A DNA stretch of 64,000 nucleotides from Laccaria trichodermophora (GCA_018417955.1 JACTVC010000002.1:4526001-4590000); one strand, 5' to 3'; shown: positions 11,090 through 22,634, numbered from the stretch's first letter. The notes: a model not told the origin generated them from the sequence alone. Program-made: numbers and translations.

Positions 11090-12843
11090 ATGGCTCCTCG
11101 TCGACCCCGCTCACTGCGTCCACTGGCATTTGGCTCCTCGAAACCGGCCTCCTCTCCAGGGCCTCCTTCGCCAACCTTCTCAGACGCAACCCATGCTTCC
11201 GCGATGAACTTCGGTGCTGATGGCCCAGCAAAGATCATCACCCGCGCCAACCTAAAAGCCAGTCTCCAGTCCTACGAAGAAGTGAGCGCGCAGAGCAATA
11301 TTCGGTTGAAATACTCTAACCACTTGCGCTAGCTTATGAGCACTTGTAGTAACTATCGCGCCGCTCTTCTGAATATGTCCAAAGCTACGGCGGGCTTTGC
11401 GGATGCCATGGAAAGATGCAGTGGGTAAGCAAGCCCAGAAATGTCCATCTCATAGTATTCTGACACTTGTTAGGTTGAAAGGCCCAACCTATGAAGCAGG
11501 CACTCGCCTGCAGGCAGCGTCAGGGATGCATCATTTGATAGGAAACCTATGGCATGTTCTGGTGCGTACTCGTCTATGACGATTCGCCGTTCAGTTAATC
11601 ATAAACCGCAGTCAGAGGCACTTGATAAAAATTTCGAGAAACCCCTACGTCAGCACCTGGAAAACTACCGAACCGTCGTCAATGTACGCCATTTTTGCAT
11701 GATAACTCGATCCAACTTTCTCAACAATCTTTTTCATCAAGGAACGGTCTGCATCTTATGAACGCGCTCTCAAAGAAAAAAGTCAAATAATCCGAGATAC
11801 GGAGCTGCGTAGTATGAATCGGAAGGAGCGAAGTGTGTACGGGTGCTAATTTCATTTCGAATTTTATCCGACTTTGCATCCCCAGATCTTCAAAGTTTCA
11901 GAGAAGCTTTATCTGTACTTCAACGCCAAGTAGATGATCTAGATGAACTCAAGGTCTCCCATTATCATGAGATCATCGAGCATGAGGAGGAGGTTTGGAA
12001 TGTAGTTCAAAGCAAGGTACGCCCAGACTTTATAGTAACCATATGGTAATTCCTACTAACTTTCTTCTTCCTTGAGGTCTGCGTCGCCGTTCGTTCAACA
12101 ATGGACGTCTTTGATAAATTCACCGCCAAGGCGTAAGTCGCTACCGATCACACACTGATGAGCTTTTCTCACTTTTCGGTCCCCTCAGCTCAGATCCGGT
12201 CATTGAACCTATGCTGCAGTCCGTTCCAGACCCCTTTGATTCCTATGGACCACCACAAGCAGAAGACCAAATATTTAGCATTCTTGCTCCCCTGTCGATC
12301 ATGACAAGCGCTCCTTCTTCCTCTCCGAGTCCGATGACAGGAACACCTGAACGTGAACCTATGACAGGTCTCCCTTCTTCCATGTCAAAGATCACTTCTT
12401 GGCTCCCGAATACGATAAACGGCAACCCTTACCCCCCTGAATCATCGGAATGGGCCACACCTTCGACGCCTCCTCGCTCTACTTCACCACCAGCAATCAA
12501 CCGAAGACATTCGGTTCCACCAGGCCAACGGAAATCGTCGGAATCAAAGCTCCGTTCAGTCTTATCGGTTATTGATGAAGCCCGTCCTCGCCAAGAGATG
12601 GAAACAAGCTCGCTTCCTGAGTCAACACAACCACCTTTCGTCACCAGGTCACTGCAACAGGATACAGGTCCAGATTCGGGGTGGGATTTCACATATGGAC
12701 AATCACCTTACGAGAATGGTCAGGACGGCGACACAACACCTCGACATTCATCACTCTTCTCATCACATTCTCCACCCCCAGACTCGGACCCAGGCCTTGT
12801 GTTGGAATGCCGAGATTCCGATGACCTGGTGCACTCATCTTAG
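11090..12843 (+). CDS. Ivy1-like BAR-type coiled-coil protein
   Basis: Probable vacuole/endosome membrane-binding protein related to yeast Ivy1, a phospholipid- and Ypt7/Vps33-binding protein of inverse-BAR type. Exons: 11090-11281, 11333-11424, 11474-11561, 11612-11683, 11742-11832, 11886-12016, 12077-12132, 12189-12843; 1377 nt, 458 residues. Residues ~50-240 form a helical region: ITRANLKASLQSYEELMSTC, NYRAALLNMSKATAGFADAME, LQAASGMHHLIGNLWHVL, then SFREALSVLQRQVDDLDELK. The C-terminal half is a low-complexity Ser/Pro tail, likely disordered and phosphorylated. Introns are 49-60 nt and every join preserves the frame. The Ivy1 assignment rests on helix pattern and layout and is less certain than the gene structure. 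Confidence 0.72.
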
Positions 12844-12964
12844 CCTCAGCTTTCGTTATCATACATGTATATAGTTTCTCATTTTTCCCCCCCAACTATG
12901 GAATCTTTTTGCACACAGATTAGGTCACTTTTTCAAATTTCAAATTTTCGTTAATCTAGGCGCC

Positions 12965-15557
12965 TCATGTCGCAGACCGCGGCTGGATACCATATTCGTA
13001 CAATACTTGGCTTGTAACTGGAGCAGGGCTTTTGAAGAGGAGGTCAGTCCCTAGACTCGTTTTGGGGAATGCTATCACATCCCGTATGGATTGCGTATTA
13101 CACAGCATTGCCATGATGCGATCAAATCCTACAGGAGAAATGCAATGAGTTTTTGAAACATTCCGAGAAAAGCGATTGAAAAAAGACGTGCCTAGCGCGA
13201 TACCCCCATGAGGCGGCGCGCCACAACGCAAAGCACGCACAAGGTGATTAAACGGCGTCTTCTCGTTTTCACTCAACTGGGAAGGTGTTTAGGCTAATGT
13301 CGATCTGCGGCATAACGTCAATTGACCGACCTGCAGGACGTTGGTGAAAATGTGGTCTTGCATGAGCGGGTCATGAATACGGACAGATCCACCTCCGATC
13401 TCAACGCCGTTTAAAACGAGATCGTAGTGTTGTCCACGGACCTGCAATGGATAAAAATAAGCAAATGCCTCCGTGACTAAAGTTCATGTCACACACGGTT
13501 TCAATATCACCTCGATACAATGCGGGTATGTCCTCCCACATAGGCGCTGTGAATGGATGATGGGAACTACTCCATCGACCTTTCGCCATAAAATCCTTAT
13601 CTGAATCGTCACGGGTAAAGAGTGGAAACTCGGTTATCCAGAGGAAGTGAGGATCCTTTGTAGGTGTGAATTCGCCTGGTATCGTGTAGCGTTCGAGCAA
13701 GAAAAGAGAACAAAGCCTTACCTTGAGATTGGGCAAGTTCGGCCAAGCCGAGGCGCACCTTTCCGAGGACTGTGGATCCACCCTTGCGATTTCAGCAAAT
13801 TCAGAGTTTTCTCAGCGGCGATTAAATCAATGAAGCTCACTTTCGGCAATCGAGAACGGCGGGTCAACCAAACGTCATCTCCCGATTTAATTTTGAGAGC
13901 ATCGTTAACAATTGACTGATCTTCTTGCGATAGTATCTGTCTTGCGCTATCACTCCTGAGAAGCCAGGTTTGTAGATTCTCTTCAGTAAGGGTTATATGT
14001 TCCTGAAAGACACTTAGGCGATAGCACTGCAATCCTCAATATCATCATGAGCTCACCACATCGTAATCATGCTTGAAGCTATGTGAGGCCTTTATGAATT
14101 CAGGCTCGCGAACCACGATACATTCGATGACTTCATCCTCTCTAGATAAGGCTCGATTGGCAGGTAAAAGATCGGTGAGATTGGTGATCTAAAAAGTATG
14201 AGTCTGGCACGTAAGTTTAGAGCGAAACCGTCCCAACCTCGAGCCCGAAACGGGTATCAGGTTTATCAGAGCCGAACTAGTTGATTGAGGTTGGTAAACA
14301 ATTGACCGGACGCAAAAGCGAGAGGTCGCCTACGCGTGTCATGGTATCATGGTAGGTCATAACTCTGAACCTAGGCGGAAGCGCGACATTTTCGATTTGC
14401 TGCCATATCTCCCGTATCAGCGTTTCAATAACGTCGCGAACTTCACCACCCCCTATTTTCCAAGCGGTTCCATTTTCATCTCCAGACCATGATACAAATG
14501 CTATTTCGAGATCAATTTGCGTGAATTCCGGTTGTCTGTCTTTGCGGCCATCTTCGTCACGGAAACATTTGGCAATTTGGAAATATTTATCCACGCCACC
14601 AGAGCAGATCAGCAACTGCTTCGGTTGTTGGGGGGATTGCTGCAGTGCGTAAAATAAAGGCTCCTGTGACGTGGGCGATGCCGTGTTTATACGAGTCGGC
14701 ACCAAAAACTCTCTAGCACCCTCAGGTGATGACCTGAGAAGTACAGGTGTTTCGACTTCAGTGAATCCTATGAGCTGGGTAATAAGATTGAGGGCATTAC
14801 CAAGGCATAGATGAAATCACCCTACCGTTAGTATGAAGGATATTGCGAACAAGGTGCGCAACTTGGCTTCGCTTTTTAATGTTCTCGGACAAGGCAGTGC
14901 GCCGGAGGTCTAAATACCGATGACGGCTCCTTAAATCCTCGTTTGGCTAATGAAAGATGGTTATGAGTCAAGTACGATACGCGTTGGGATATCTGTACCA
15001 GGTTATGTGGGTTCGACGGGAGGAAGGGGAGATTAGTGGCTGGGTTCAACAAGGTAACTTTGTCAACTTGGACATCAATTTCTCCTGTAGGATCAGAACG
15101 CCTTGCGTTTGAAGGGCGTAAAAGAACGGTGCCTTCGATCAGAACCGTAGACTCGACGGGAATTTCTGAAATGATCGAGGAGGAGGCAGGATTATCTGCA
15201 TGATTTACAATGAGCTGCGTCGTCCCATGTGAATCTTTTATGGGAAAGAAGGATATGGCCTTGCCCTTCCTTGATGAAGAATAAATAAGATGATTTGACA
15301 AATGGGGGTGGAAGCAATAATCACCGCTCAGGAAGGATCCAACCAGCGAGTACTACGCGAGAGCCGGCATCTCGAGCAGTCAGCGAGCCGCAGTTGTGAG
15401 TACGCTTAGGATATGGGGCTGGAAATGCAGTTGAAGAAGAGTTTAGAACAAGTTTAAAATGCTAACCTGAGCGAGCGCGTTGTTTACATGAGGGTTGTAA
15501 GGAGTAGAGCCTAGATAATTGAATTGGACGTGTAAGGACACATCGAGACAGTAGCAT
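12965..15557 (-). CDS. MSD1: Mitochondrial aspartyl-tRNA synthetase, 13 exons
   Basis: Class IIb synthetase of bacterial type that charges mitochondrial tRNA-Asp. Exons: 15557-15467, 15418-15325, 15269-14999, 14946-14826, 14767-14334, 14276-14238, 14188-14057, 14002-13841, 13782-13722, 13675-13497, 13441-13331, 13276-13192, 13128-12965; 1944 nt, 647 residues. The N-terminus ([20 protein letters not shown]) is a typical import presequence. An OB-fold anticodon domain follows, then [11 protein letters not shown], motif 1 [20 protein letters not shown], motif 2 ([21 protein letters not shown]), the bacterial insertion, [11 protein letters not shown], and motif 3 [14 protein letters not shown]. 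The intron before motif 3's Phe-Asp-Arg (13129-13191) has a GC donor (CTAG/GCACGT). Divergent from the F-box gene, with 296 bp between start codons. Confidence 0.95.
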
Positions 15558-15853
15558 GAAGAGTAATAATATCGGTTAGTCGTCGGTGACGGTGTGTGTT
15601 GAGTATATGCGTCGTGTGAAAATAGTGATATGTAACGTGGAGGACCCTTTGGACCCTGCTTGCACCCTTTCTCCCAAGACGTCGACCCTGACGGTGAGTA
15701 TCCCAGGAGGATAATTGTCCCAGGCCATGGGCCAATTCGCTGGGAATCGATACGCGCCTCATGCTCAGGCTCTAGTTCCCTGCTCCTCTATAAGAGTCAG
15801 GTTCGCCCTATATATAATCTTTGTCCCATCCTCCCATCTTCACACTTTTAACA

Positions 15854-16888
15854 ATGCCTCTTCAATATCTACCAGCGGAACTCCTCGATAACATCTGCCA
15901 CCATGCGCCTCTCCCTGTCCTCGTCGCTCTCTCTAGGACGAGCTCACTGTTCTACACAGTCACCCAGCGTCTCCTCTACAGACATATCTCCATTGATTCC
16001 ACAAGTCTCGCCGTCGTTCTGTCTCTCGCACAGAAACCTCACGTCGCGCGCCATGTCCGGACATTTGCCATTCGCATTGACCCATACACCACCGTACTTC
16101 ACTCATACTACCGCCGCCTCAGAGAGGCTTTGTCAAACATGTCCGAACTTACCTCTTTGGATATTTCCGTTGACCCTACCGCCAGCTGGGTGCTGCGCAT
16201 GAGATCCAATGTCAAATTTCCTCGATTACAACATTTCGCATCTTCTTTTCCCCTCGACTCCCATGTTACCCATTTCCTTTGCAGGGCTGAGGCTATCCGG
16301 CAGCTCGAGGTCGATTCTTTCCCCATATCCGACCCCGTAGCTCCATCGAGTTTGCCTGTCACAGCTATTCCTCAACTGTCGCGTTTCATTGGTTCTTCTG
16401 AGGCTGCTCAAGCAGTCATTCCGGGTCGTCCAGTGGAGGAAATACATCTGAATTCAGGTGACATGACAGAAGATGTCGTGCGGGGCCTTGCAAAATCCAC
16501 CGCCTCTGTGCTTCTTCTGGGCGCCTCAACAAGTTCCCTTCCTCTTTCATTGCTTGGAACGCTGGCCGAATTCATGCCACAGCTCAAGTACCTCAGAATG
16601 ATGACGACTTATAACTTCTTGGATGCTCCTGATGCCGTAAGTCTCCCTATCAATATATCTAAAGATCCCACCTTGATATCGGGCATCTCGCAGACGTTTT
16701 ACCAAAGTACTGCAAACGCTTTGGCATCACTCCGTAACCTTCATTCTTTCGAACTTTCTGGAATGCATTGGGGCTCATCACGCAAAGACCTTGCTGATGA
16801 GGGAAGGGTTTGGCAGTCGCAGCCGTTGGAAGCCACACCCCCTACCCTGGACGTCATCGATCTCTCCGACGTCTATTTCGCATATTGA
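15854..16888 (+). CDS. F-box-like protein
   Basis: Probable substrate adaptor for an SCF ubiquitin ligase. It belongs to the large lineage-specific F-box sets of mushrooms. Exons 15854-16636 and 16694-16888 give 325 residues. The intron (16637-16693, GTAAGT...TCGCAG) is 57 nt and phase 0, so its retention would insert 19 residues rather than break the frame. The F-box-like N-terminus reads LPAELLDNICHHAPLPVLVA followed by LSRTSSLFYTVTQRLLYRHI. Repeats of leucine-rich character follow (LSNMSELTSLDISVD, LRNLHSFELSG). The function of the target is unknown. The ATG at 15854 follows a pyrimidine-rich leader (CTTTTAACAATG). Confidence 0.82.
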   Translation: MPLQYLPAELLDNICHHAPLPVLVALSRTSSLFYTVTQRLLYRHISIDSTSLAVVLSLAQKPHVARHVRTFAIRIDPYTTVLHSYYRRLREALSNMSELTSLDISVDPTASWVLRMRSNVKFPRLQHFASSFPLDSHVTHFLCRAEAIRQLEVDSFPISDPVAPSSLPVTAIPQLSRFIGSSEAAQAVIPGRPVEEIHLNSGDMTEDVVRGLAKSTASVLLLGASTSSLPLSLLGTLAEFMPQLKYLRMMTTYNFLDAPDAVSLPINISKDPTLISGISQTFYQSTANALASLRNLHSFELSGMHWGSSRKDLADEGRVWQSQPLEATPPTLDVIDLSDVYFAY

Positions 16889-17931
16889 CTGACAGCCTGA
16901 ACCTGAACAATAGACCACCACAATACCCAATTAGACGTTCATCCTAGATTGCATTGGTTTTTATATATATTTGACAAGCAACCTATTTCTACTATACATG
17001 CGCATAATCTACCAAAGAACCCTGTTGCAATTTTGAGACTCCCTTCAGTAACTGTCCAAAGTCGATCGCTTGAAGGGCGAACGTCAACGTGACCCTTTGG
17101 TAGATCCATAACAGCGCAGGCTGACATACATAGCTAAACTCAAAAGGTTGTGTGACCCTTCAACATTGTCCCCGCCGATAGACACTCTCCCGAGAACTCC
17201 ATTACTAAGTATCACCCTTAGCCACCTCTCCGTGCCACACGAAGATAAGTGTAGACAGGTTCCTCTAGACCTACCGCGGCATCTTGTTCGGGGCTGACAG
17301 GGATAAGTGTCCCGATGTCGGAAAGATGACAGGATGACCCACATGAAAATGGGCACCTCAGCCGAACCAGGATGTGTTTATAAGGCACAACAACAACAGA
17401 TTATCAGTTGTCAGGAAGGAGGCTTCCCATAGCATCTAAAGGGGCCGTACTATCAACACAGTTATTAGAACTCCAAGAACATCTCTAATGCAGGATCCAG
17501 AGCACAGGGTTTCATATCTCACTGCTCCGATGTCCTATGTTTGCGGGAATCCTTATCGAGGAGTGGATGATTTAGAATGACATCTCGTGCTTGGGTACGG
17601 AGTGAGTTTGGAAAGCCTCACGGGTGACAATTCTTGAACAAAAGCTGGAAGAGGAAAAGACGTGGAACAAAGGGTACAACGGGAGATGCCTGAGGCTCCT
17701 AGGTCCATAGGATAGACGGTCCGGTCATACTGGGAAGGAAGCGAATTGTAACGCTGACTTCTTCAGGTAACTTGTTCAACCTTCAGAAATGAAATCTGTC
17801 AAACCGGAGATTTTTTTAGAATGGCTCTACGATTAAGAGTGAAGGCGGTAATCTTCGCACCTTGCCGTGATCAAATTATCATCACTCCAGCATGGAGCAG
17901 GGGGTGGTAGTGCGGCTCATAGATAAGCTCC
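16889..17931. other. Intergenic region between convergent genes, no supported feature
   Basis: About 1 kb between the stops of the F-box gene (+) and the phosphopantetheinyl transferase (-). Frames up to 90 codons occur but show no domain, no signal of a conserved family and no convincing splice chain. I see no repeats or RNA genes here. Confidence 0.5.
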
Positions 17932-18936
17932 TCAATCAATCGCTCGCCTGACAAATGAGGCCGCATCAAATGTCACCAACCAATCATGATGAGAGCTTGC
18001 TGGTATAACTTGTGTGGAGATCCCGCCAGCATACTGCGCAACAACTCCTTGATATAGATCGTCGCCATCGTTGAGTACGAACATGTAAAATCGCCATCCT
18101 TTCGGCGACTTCCCGTCCACGAGGACAACGTTATGAAGGGAATCAAATTCCACCCGCTTGAAATCGAATCCAAGGCCTAGCCCGAGTGCTTTGGTATAAG
18201 CTTCCTTAAAGGTCCACATCCAGAAGAAATGACGCAGCCCCTCTTCTTGTGATCCAGCCGAAAACACGAGATTATACTCGTGTGGAGTTAACTAGCGGCT
18301 TCGGTTAAGAATGATGTCAGCCAAAGGTTGATATGACGGTACCTGTTCCCCAAAAATCTGCAAAAAGGAAGACAATGTTTCTTGGCTCGGCAATCGTACT
18401 TTCATAATATCGATTCCAACATTGAATACCGGGCCATTGTGTACACCAGGGGCAAACGCCATTGCGATTAGAGCGTTGTCATGCGTGATATTGAAACCGA
18501 TGGGAGGATTCAGTTCAGGAGCAACCTGAGCGTCCTCGTCAGCGTCACAAGATGCAATCGCCTTTGAGGTTGACATACAACATAAGGCTTGCCCGCTTGT
18601 GTGGTTTCAATCTTGAGATCTTCAAGAAACGTCCCGCGTCCGCGAAACACCGCTCGGATGAGCAAACGCCCAATCAAGGTACCTTTGAATCAAGTTGACC
18701 ATAATCCATCAAGTCGGTCGCCCACCACAGGACTCACGACAAGCATCGTCGCGATGATAGAACCGTTTGATTCGCGCTTGGCTATCGGTGTCAACCAATT
18801 GGAGTCCAGCATGGTATAACTGTACAATGGCAAGGGTCCAGCTGGAATAGAGACTCGGCGGTGCGCTTACCTCTTCTGACAGCAGTGTCTGGTGGTAAAA
18901 GACAGCCCAAACCCGTAGACCCTCATCATCGAGCAT
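17932..18936 (-). CDS. 4'-phosphopantetheinyl transferase (Sfp/AcpS-type)
   Basis: Transfers the phosphopantetheine arm from CoA to a Ser on carrier proteins (fatty acid, polyketide, peptide synthases or Lys2-type aminoadipate reductase). Exons: 18936-18871, 18819-18738, 18682-18579, 18525-18343, 18291-17932; 795 nt, 264 residues. Diagnostic motifs: GKPY with FNITHDN (CoA contact), VGIDI at residues 120-124 with the Mg-binding Asp123, and WTFKEAYTKALG from residue 171 with the metal-binding Glu175 and Lys179. Length fits a single-domain Sfp-type enzyme (NpgA/Lys5 group). The start is 82 bp from the divergent Mak32-like gene. Confidence 0.93.
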
Positions 18937-19018
18937 TGGGGCTACACGGGAAGGTGTTACATAAATAGTTTTGTGGAGAAGCGTTCACGGCATCCTCCGG
19001 TTTATCTTATCAGCCACG

Positions 19019-20434
19019 ATGAGCAAGGCGGATGAGATGAGTCCACGGGAGGGCCATCCTCGTTCTTTAGTTACCTTGGGTAAGTTTATCATCGACGAAT
19101 TTACATTCGAAGATGAGGATGGGAGGCCAACTGGAAGAACGATGGATCCCCAGGTGCGCCTGATTGTTGAATCTCAAAAAACGTCTATCCTAACTTCACT
19201 TGTCCATAGATTGGCGGAGGAGGCACTTACGCAGTCATCGGCGCTCGTATATGGTTAGATGTGAACGCCGACAGATGCTTGGCGGAGGGGTAATTTACTC
19301 TTGTCCAGGCTTCCGGCGAACAAGTTGGGAATGATTGTCGACAAAGGAGATGATTTCCCCACATCCATCGAGCAAGACCTGTTGCGCTATGGGTCTGATA
19401 TGTGGCACTTCAGAGTGCACCCTAACTGCCAGACAACCCGTGCCATTAATGCATATCGCGGAGAGCATCGATCGTCTGTATTCTTGTCCCCTTCATGCAA
19501 TGGTCTCCATCTAATTTTCAAGCATTGCAGTTTTGAATACAAATCGTCCCTTCCACGGCTCAGCCCAAAAGACCTCAAAGATACAACCTTTGCTAAACCC
19601 TCCGCTCTACACTTCGTTTGTTCGGCTGCTCGTGCTTTGGCTATTACGGCGGAGATCAAGCAAGAGCAAGGCTGGAACCCGGTGACGATTTACGAACCTA
19701 TTGACGTACGCCAAAATACTTTGCATTACACTCTGGGTCTCATCGACTTCAGTGTCGATGCGTCCCAAAAGAACTTCCGGAACTCAAACGTGTATTAAAC
19801 TCGATTTCAGTTTTAAGGTATGAGGCATGGTATAGAAACAGAAATCTGCGGAAACAATTCCAAATCCAGTCCCAATGCTAGAGAGGCCCTGTCTCTGTTG
19901 TCCCTTCCCCTTACGCCGACAAAAGCTTTGATCGAGGAAGCGGCTACTGAGTTCTTAAGTTTTGGGGTGGGGGTAGATGGCAATGGCTGGGTTGTCATAA
20001 GAAGTGGCGAGTTGGGGGCGTATGTAAAGAATCGGGTGCAGGATGGGATCTGGGTTGACGCATTCTGGACGAGGGACGATGAAGGTAAGGTTGTTGATGT
20101 GACAGGCATGTCCCTCAAGGCAGGACACTTGGCGTTTATTGAATGTGTACTGTCTGGCAATTTAGGTGCAGGGAATAGCTTTCTGGGAGGGCTTGCCGCT
20201 GGTTTGGTTTTGTCCAACGGCGATTTGTATAAGGGTAAGCACAAGTGCCGCGGAATTATTATCGGGATATTGACTTAGTCACTAGCCACTTTCTACGCGT
20301 CCATATCTGCTTCTTTCATCATCGAGCAGGAAGGTTTACCTCGGATGTCAACTGATTCAACTACGTGGAACAGAGATAACCCATACGATAGGCTTGAAAA
20401 GTTGCTGAAACGTCATGAAGACCGGAAGAATTAG
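19019..20434 (+). CDS. Mak32-like pfkB/ribokinase-fold protein
   Basis: Member of the pfkB carbohydrate-kinase fold, closest to yeast Mak32, whose role is poorly defined. Exons: 19019-19153, 19210-19253, 19309-19473, 19531-19705, 19753-19817, 19870-20105, 20166-20234, 20286-20434; 1038 nt, 345 residues. Motifs: LVTLGKFIIDEF at the start, IGGGGTYAVIGARIWL, then the C-terminal signature DVTGAGNSFLGGLAAGLV. In active pfkB kinases this reads GAGD, where Asp is the catalytic base; here it is Asn, so kinase activity is doubtful. That signature spans intron 20106-20165, which has a GC donor (ACAG/GCATGT). The intron at 19474-19530 is 57 nt with a weak GTCTGT donor and would be frame-neutral if retained. 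Confidence 0.85.
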
Positions 20435-20500
20435 GTTTATACACAGTAGATACTTACGAGAATTTGAAGAATAAAGATAGAGTGAGTAAATAGTATACTA

Positions 20501-21171
20501 CTATTGTTGCGTTGATTGGAATTTTGCTCTGCTTGCCGCAAATAACTCCTCCTGTTTTGCGAGAAGCTCTTCCTCCGTCATTCCAGACTGTTCAAACTTT
20601 GACACTTTTTTCTCCCGATCCTATGGAGTTTGAGCTGGTTGTAGATGAGCGCAAGCGATGTGAAACGCACCTTCTGCTGTTGTTTATGATCTTTCAGGAC
20701 ATCTTCGACTTCTGACGTAAACGAATCAAATCCAAGGCGCTGGCGAAGTGGATCAATGAGGCTGGTTTGTAGGTCGGTGGGTGCGCACCTTCAGTGCATT
20801 GATGATATGCTCTGGGGCAATAGTTTTCTTAGACTCTTGTTCGCATATTTCGTTGGCTTCTGATGATATCAGGTGGATAAATTCTGCGAAAAGTATGGAC
20901 AGATGAGTACTTTTGGAGGTGGCCCACAATACAGAGATGCAATTCGAAAAGTGTTTACCTACACAACATTCTATGACGAGATCACGCGTCTCTTTAGCGC
21001 ACACAACATCGCTGGGCAGTAACTCTGAGAAGGAGATAAGAATGAATCAGACAATAGACTCAGTCGAGTGAAGATACACATACCGGCAATCATCTTGGCG
21101 ACGGTAGCCTTTGGCAAGGAAAGGTCTTCATCTGTTGGAGGCAGACCGGAGTGACCTTCACGATCCGACAT
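20501..21171 (-). CDS. NCB2: Negative cofactor 2 beta (Dr1), histone-fold TBP regulator
   Basis: NC2-beta/Dr1, which pairs with NC2-alpha through a histone fold and clamps TBP on promoters. Exons: 21171-21084, 21024-20959, 20883-20789, 20739-20671, 20620-20501; 438 nt, 145 residues. The sequence is highly conserved: DEDLSLPKATVAKMIAELL, VCAKETRDLVIECCVEFIHL, ISSEANEICEQESKKTIAP, EHIINALKRLGFDSF. A Gln/Lys-rich C-terminal helix follows (EDVLKDHKQQQK...EELLAKQEELF). Introns are 49-75 nt. It shares a 134-bp divergent promoter region with the SmF gene. Confidence 0.96.
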
Positions 21172-21305
21172 TTTTAAGCCTGTGAGGAGCGTAAAGGTAA
21201 GCGATGTTCAAAGGAAAGAGTAGAAACGAATCATCATACAAGAAATATATACCTTGATGGTCGTGACTTTCTTTTCAAAGTCCGCACGTGCTTTCCTCAA
21301 CCATC

Positions 21306-21766
21306 ATGGCTGCGGTGAGTTTCTCCACTTTGAGGTTCGGCATCGCTCACGTATTCCGCAGGTCAACCCTGTAAACCCAAAACCCTTCTTGCAGGAGCTT
21401 ACTGGGAAGCCGGTATTCGTTCGCCTGAAGTGGGGACTCGAATATAAAGGCTTTTTGGTTAGCACAGATGGATATATGAATCTTCAGGTCCGCCTTTCGT
21501 GTGTCTTGACCTTTCTTGAGCTCACAACATCGATCCTTAGCTGGCGAACACGGAGGAGTATCAAGATGGACAGTCAAATGGTGCTTTGGGAGAAGTTTTT
21601 ATTCGGTGTGTGACTATCAAGCTGCGTTCAAGTTTGCAGCTCATCCATTCTTTCCCTAGGTGTAACAACGTTCTCTACATAATAAGTTCATTTCCCCATC
21701 CATCTTTTTCATTCATCTGACAACATCTCATTCCATCACAGAGAGGCACCGCCAGAATCTGAATAG
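21306..21766 (+). CDS. SMX3: Small nuclear ribonucleoprotein SmF
   Basis: Core Sm-ring subunit of spliceosomal snRNPs. Exons: 21306-21314 (only 9 nt, Met-Ala-Ala), 21362-21487, 21541-21605, 21660-21681, 21740-21766; 249 nt, 82 residues. Sm1 motif: [20 protein letters not shown] and [15 protein letters not shown]. Sm2 motif: [13 protein letters not shown]. The family continues with Arg after LYI. That is obtained only if the last intron (21682-21739, 58 nt) has AT-AC ends (ATAAGT...CATCAC), with CTGAC as branch site. A GT-AG alternative (21686-21743, GTTCAT donor) would give LYIIKAPPESE instead of [11 protein letters not shown]. The gene is certain; the last splice is not. Confidence 0.92.
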
Positions 21767-21985
21767 TATCTCGACTAGCTACTCACACGCCTGTATTACT
21801 AGAAAATCAACGAGAAAGTTTGCATTTAAATACTGTCCAGTTATGTAAGCAAAGCATGCACGTGAATCAGTTTGATTTTGAGGCTCCGCTCAGATCCAAA
21901 TGACTACATTTTGCTCTTTCACATTACGCCACCACCACCACCAACGCACACACCACATTTGCCATCATTGGACGTCCATTTCGCA

Positions 21986-22634
21986 ATGGCAAAATCAACA
22001 CGATCTAAGGTTAAACGTGCCTTTCGCTCCAAGAAACGCGAAACAGGCATATACGCAGCCACAGAAGCTGCTCGATTAAATCGCCTTAACTCAAAACTCG
22101 TCCAAATTGCGACAAGGCAAGGGGAAGGGGAAGAGGAGAAAGGGGAAGAGGATATGCTAGGTTGGTGTTGGCTAGCCACTTTTGGCCTTTTGGATCCCAA
22201 CGACATCACGGCGGACGGGTTGGAGTCCTTGGTCAGAGGATTCTAATGAGAGACCATCCCTCAAGGCGGTGCATCAGCGCTTCATTCAGTCATATATTTT
22301 TGATTTTTCGTTCACGATACTATTCGCGAATGAATAATCATTGACGTCTTTTTTTCTCTACAGCCGAAGTCGATCAGTCAGCAACTGTAGCAGGTTGGCT
22401 CGCAGTCTACGGCGTCATGCAATATTTTCTTATTTTCTTTTGCTTTGCACAGATGCGATTGTAATTGATGGACAGAAATCGGAACGCATATCTACGCATG
22501 GACCCCGTGGGTCTCGGCGGGACGAATGGCGGACGTCGAAGGGTCTGGATCCTAGACCTAAACCAACTGGTATGAATCGACAGGGCGGCATTGCGGCTCG
22601 CAGGAAGTCAGGTCGTTCGAAGCGGAGGCGTTGA
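21986..22634 (+). CDS. LLPH/DUF2423-family basic nucleolar protein
   Basis: Small basic protein of the LLPH/Ybl028c family, linked in yeast and animals to pre-60S ribosomes. The N-terminus (MAKSTRSKVKRAFRSKKRE then GIYAATEAARLNRLNSKL) and the C-terminal ISTHGPRGSRRDEWR, GMNRQGGIAARRKSGRSKRR are diagnostic. Certain exons are 21986-22160 and 22453-22634, both in phase 1. The 292-nt gap is long for this locus. A 30-nt micro-exon at 22364-22393 (acceptor CTCTACAG, donor GTTGGC) would fit phase and add an acidic linker (AEVDQSATVA). With it the protein is 128 residues, without it 118. The first intron would still be 203 nt. Confidence 0.85.

Noticed and set aside
11019..11250. Minus-strand frames of 66-70 codons over the first exon of the Ivy1-like gene
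   Set aside because: They overlap a well-supported exon on the other strand and mirror its codon pattern.
16889..17931. tRNA, snRNA or CRISPR-like array in the intergenic space
   Set aside because: No cloverleaf with conserved A/B-box words, no snRNA motifs and no regular spacer repeats were seen here or elsewhere in the window.
19074..19153. Intron starting at GGGTAAGTTT in the first exon of the Mak32-like gene
   Set aside because: The donor looks good but reading through gives LVTLGKFIIDEFTF, the expected conserved start, so it is coding.
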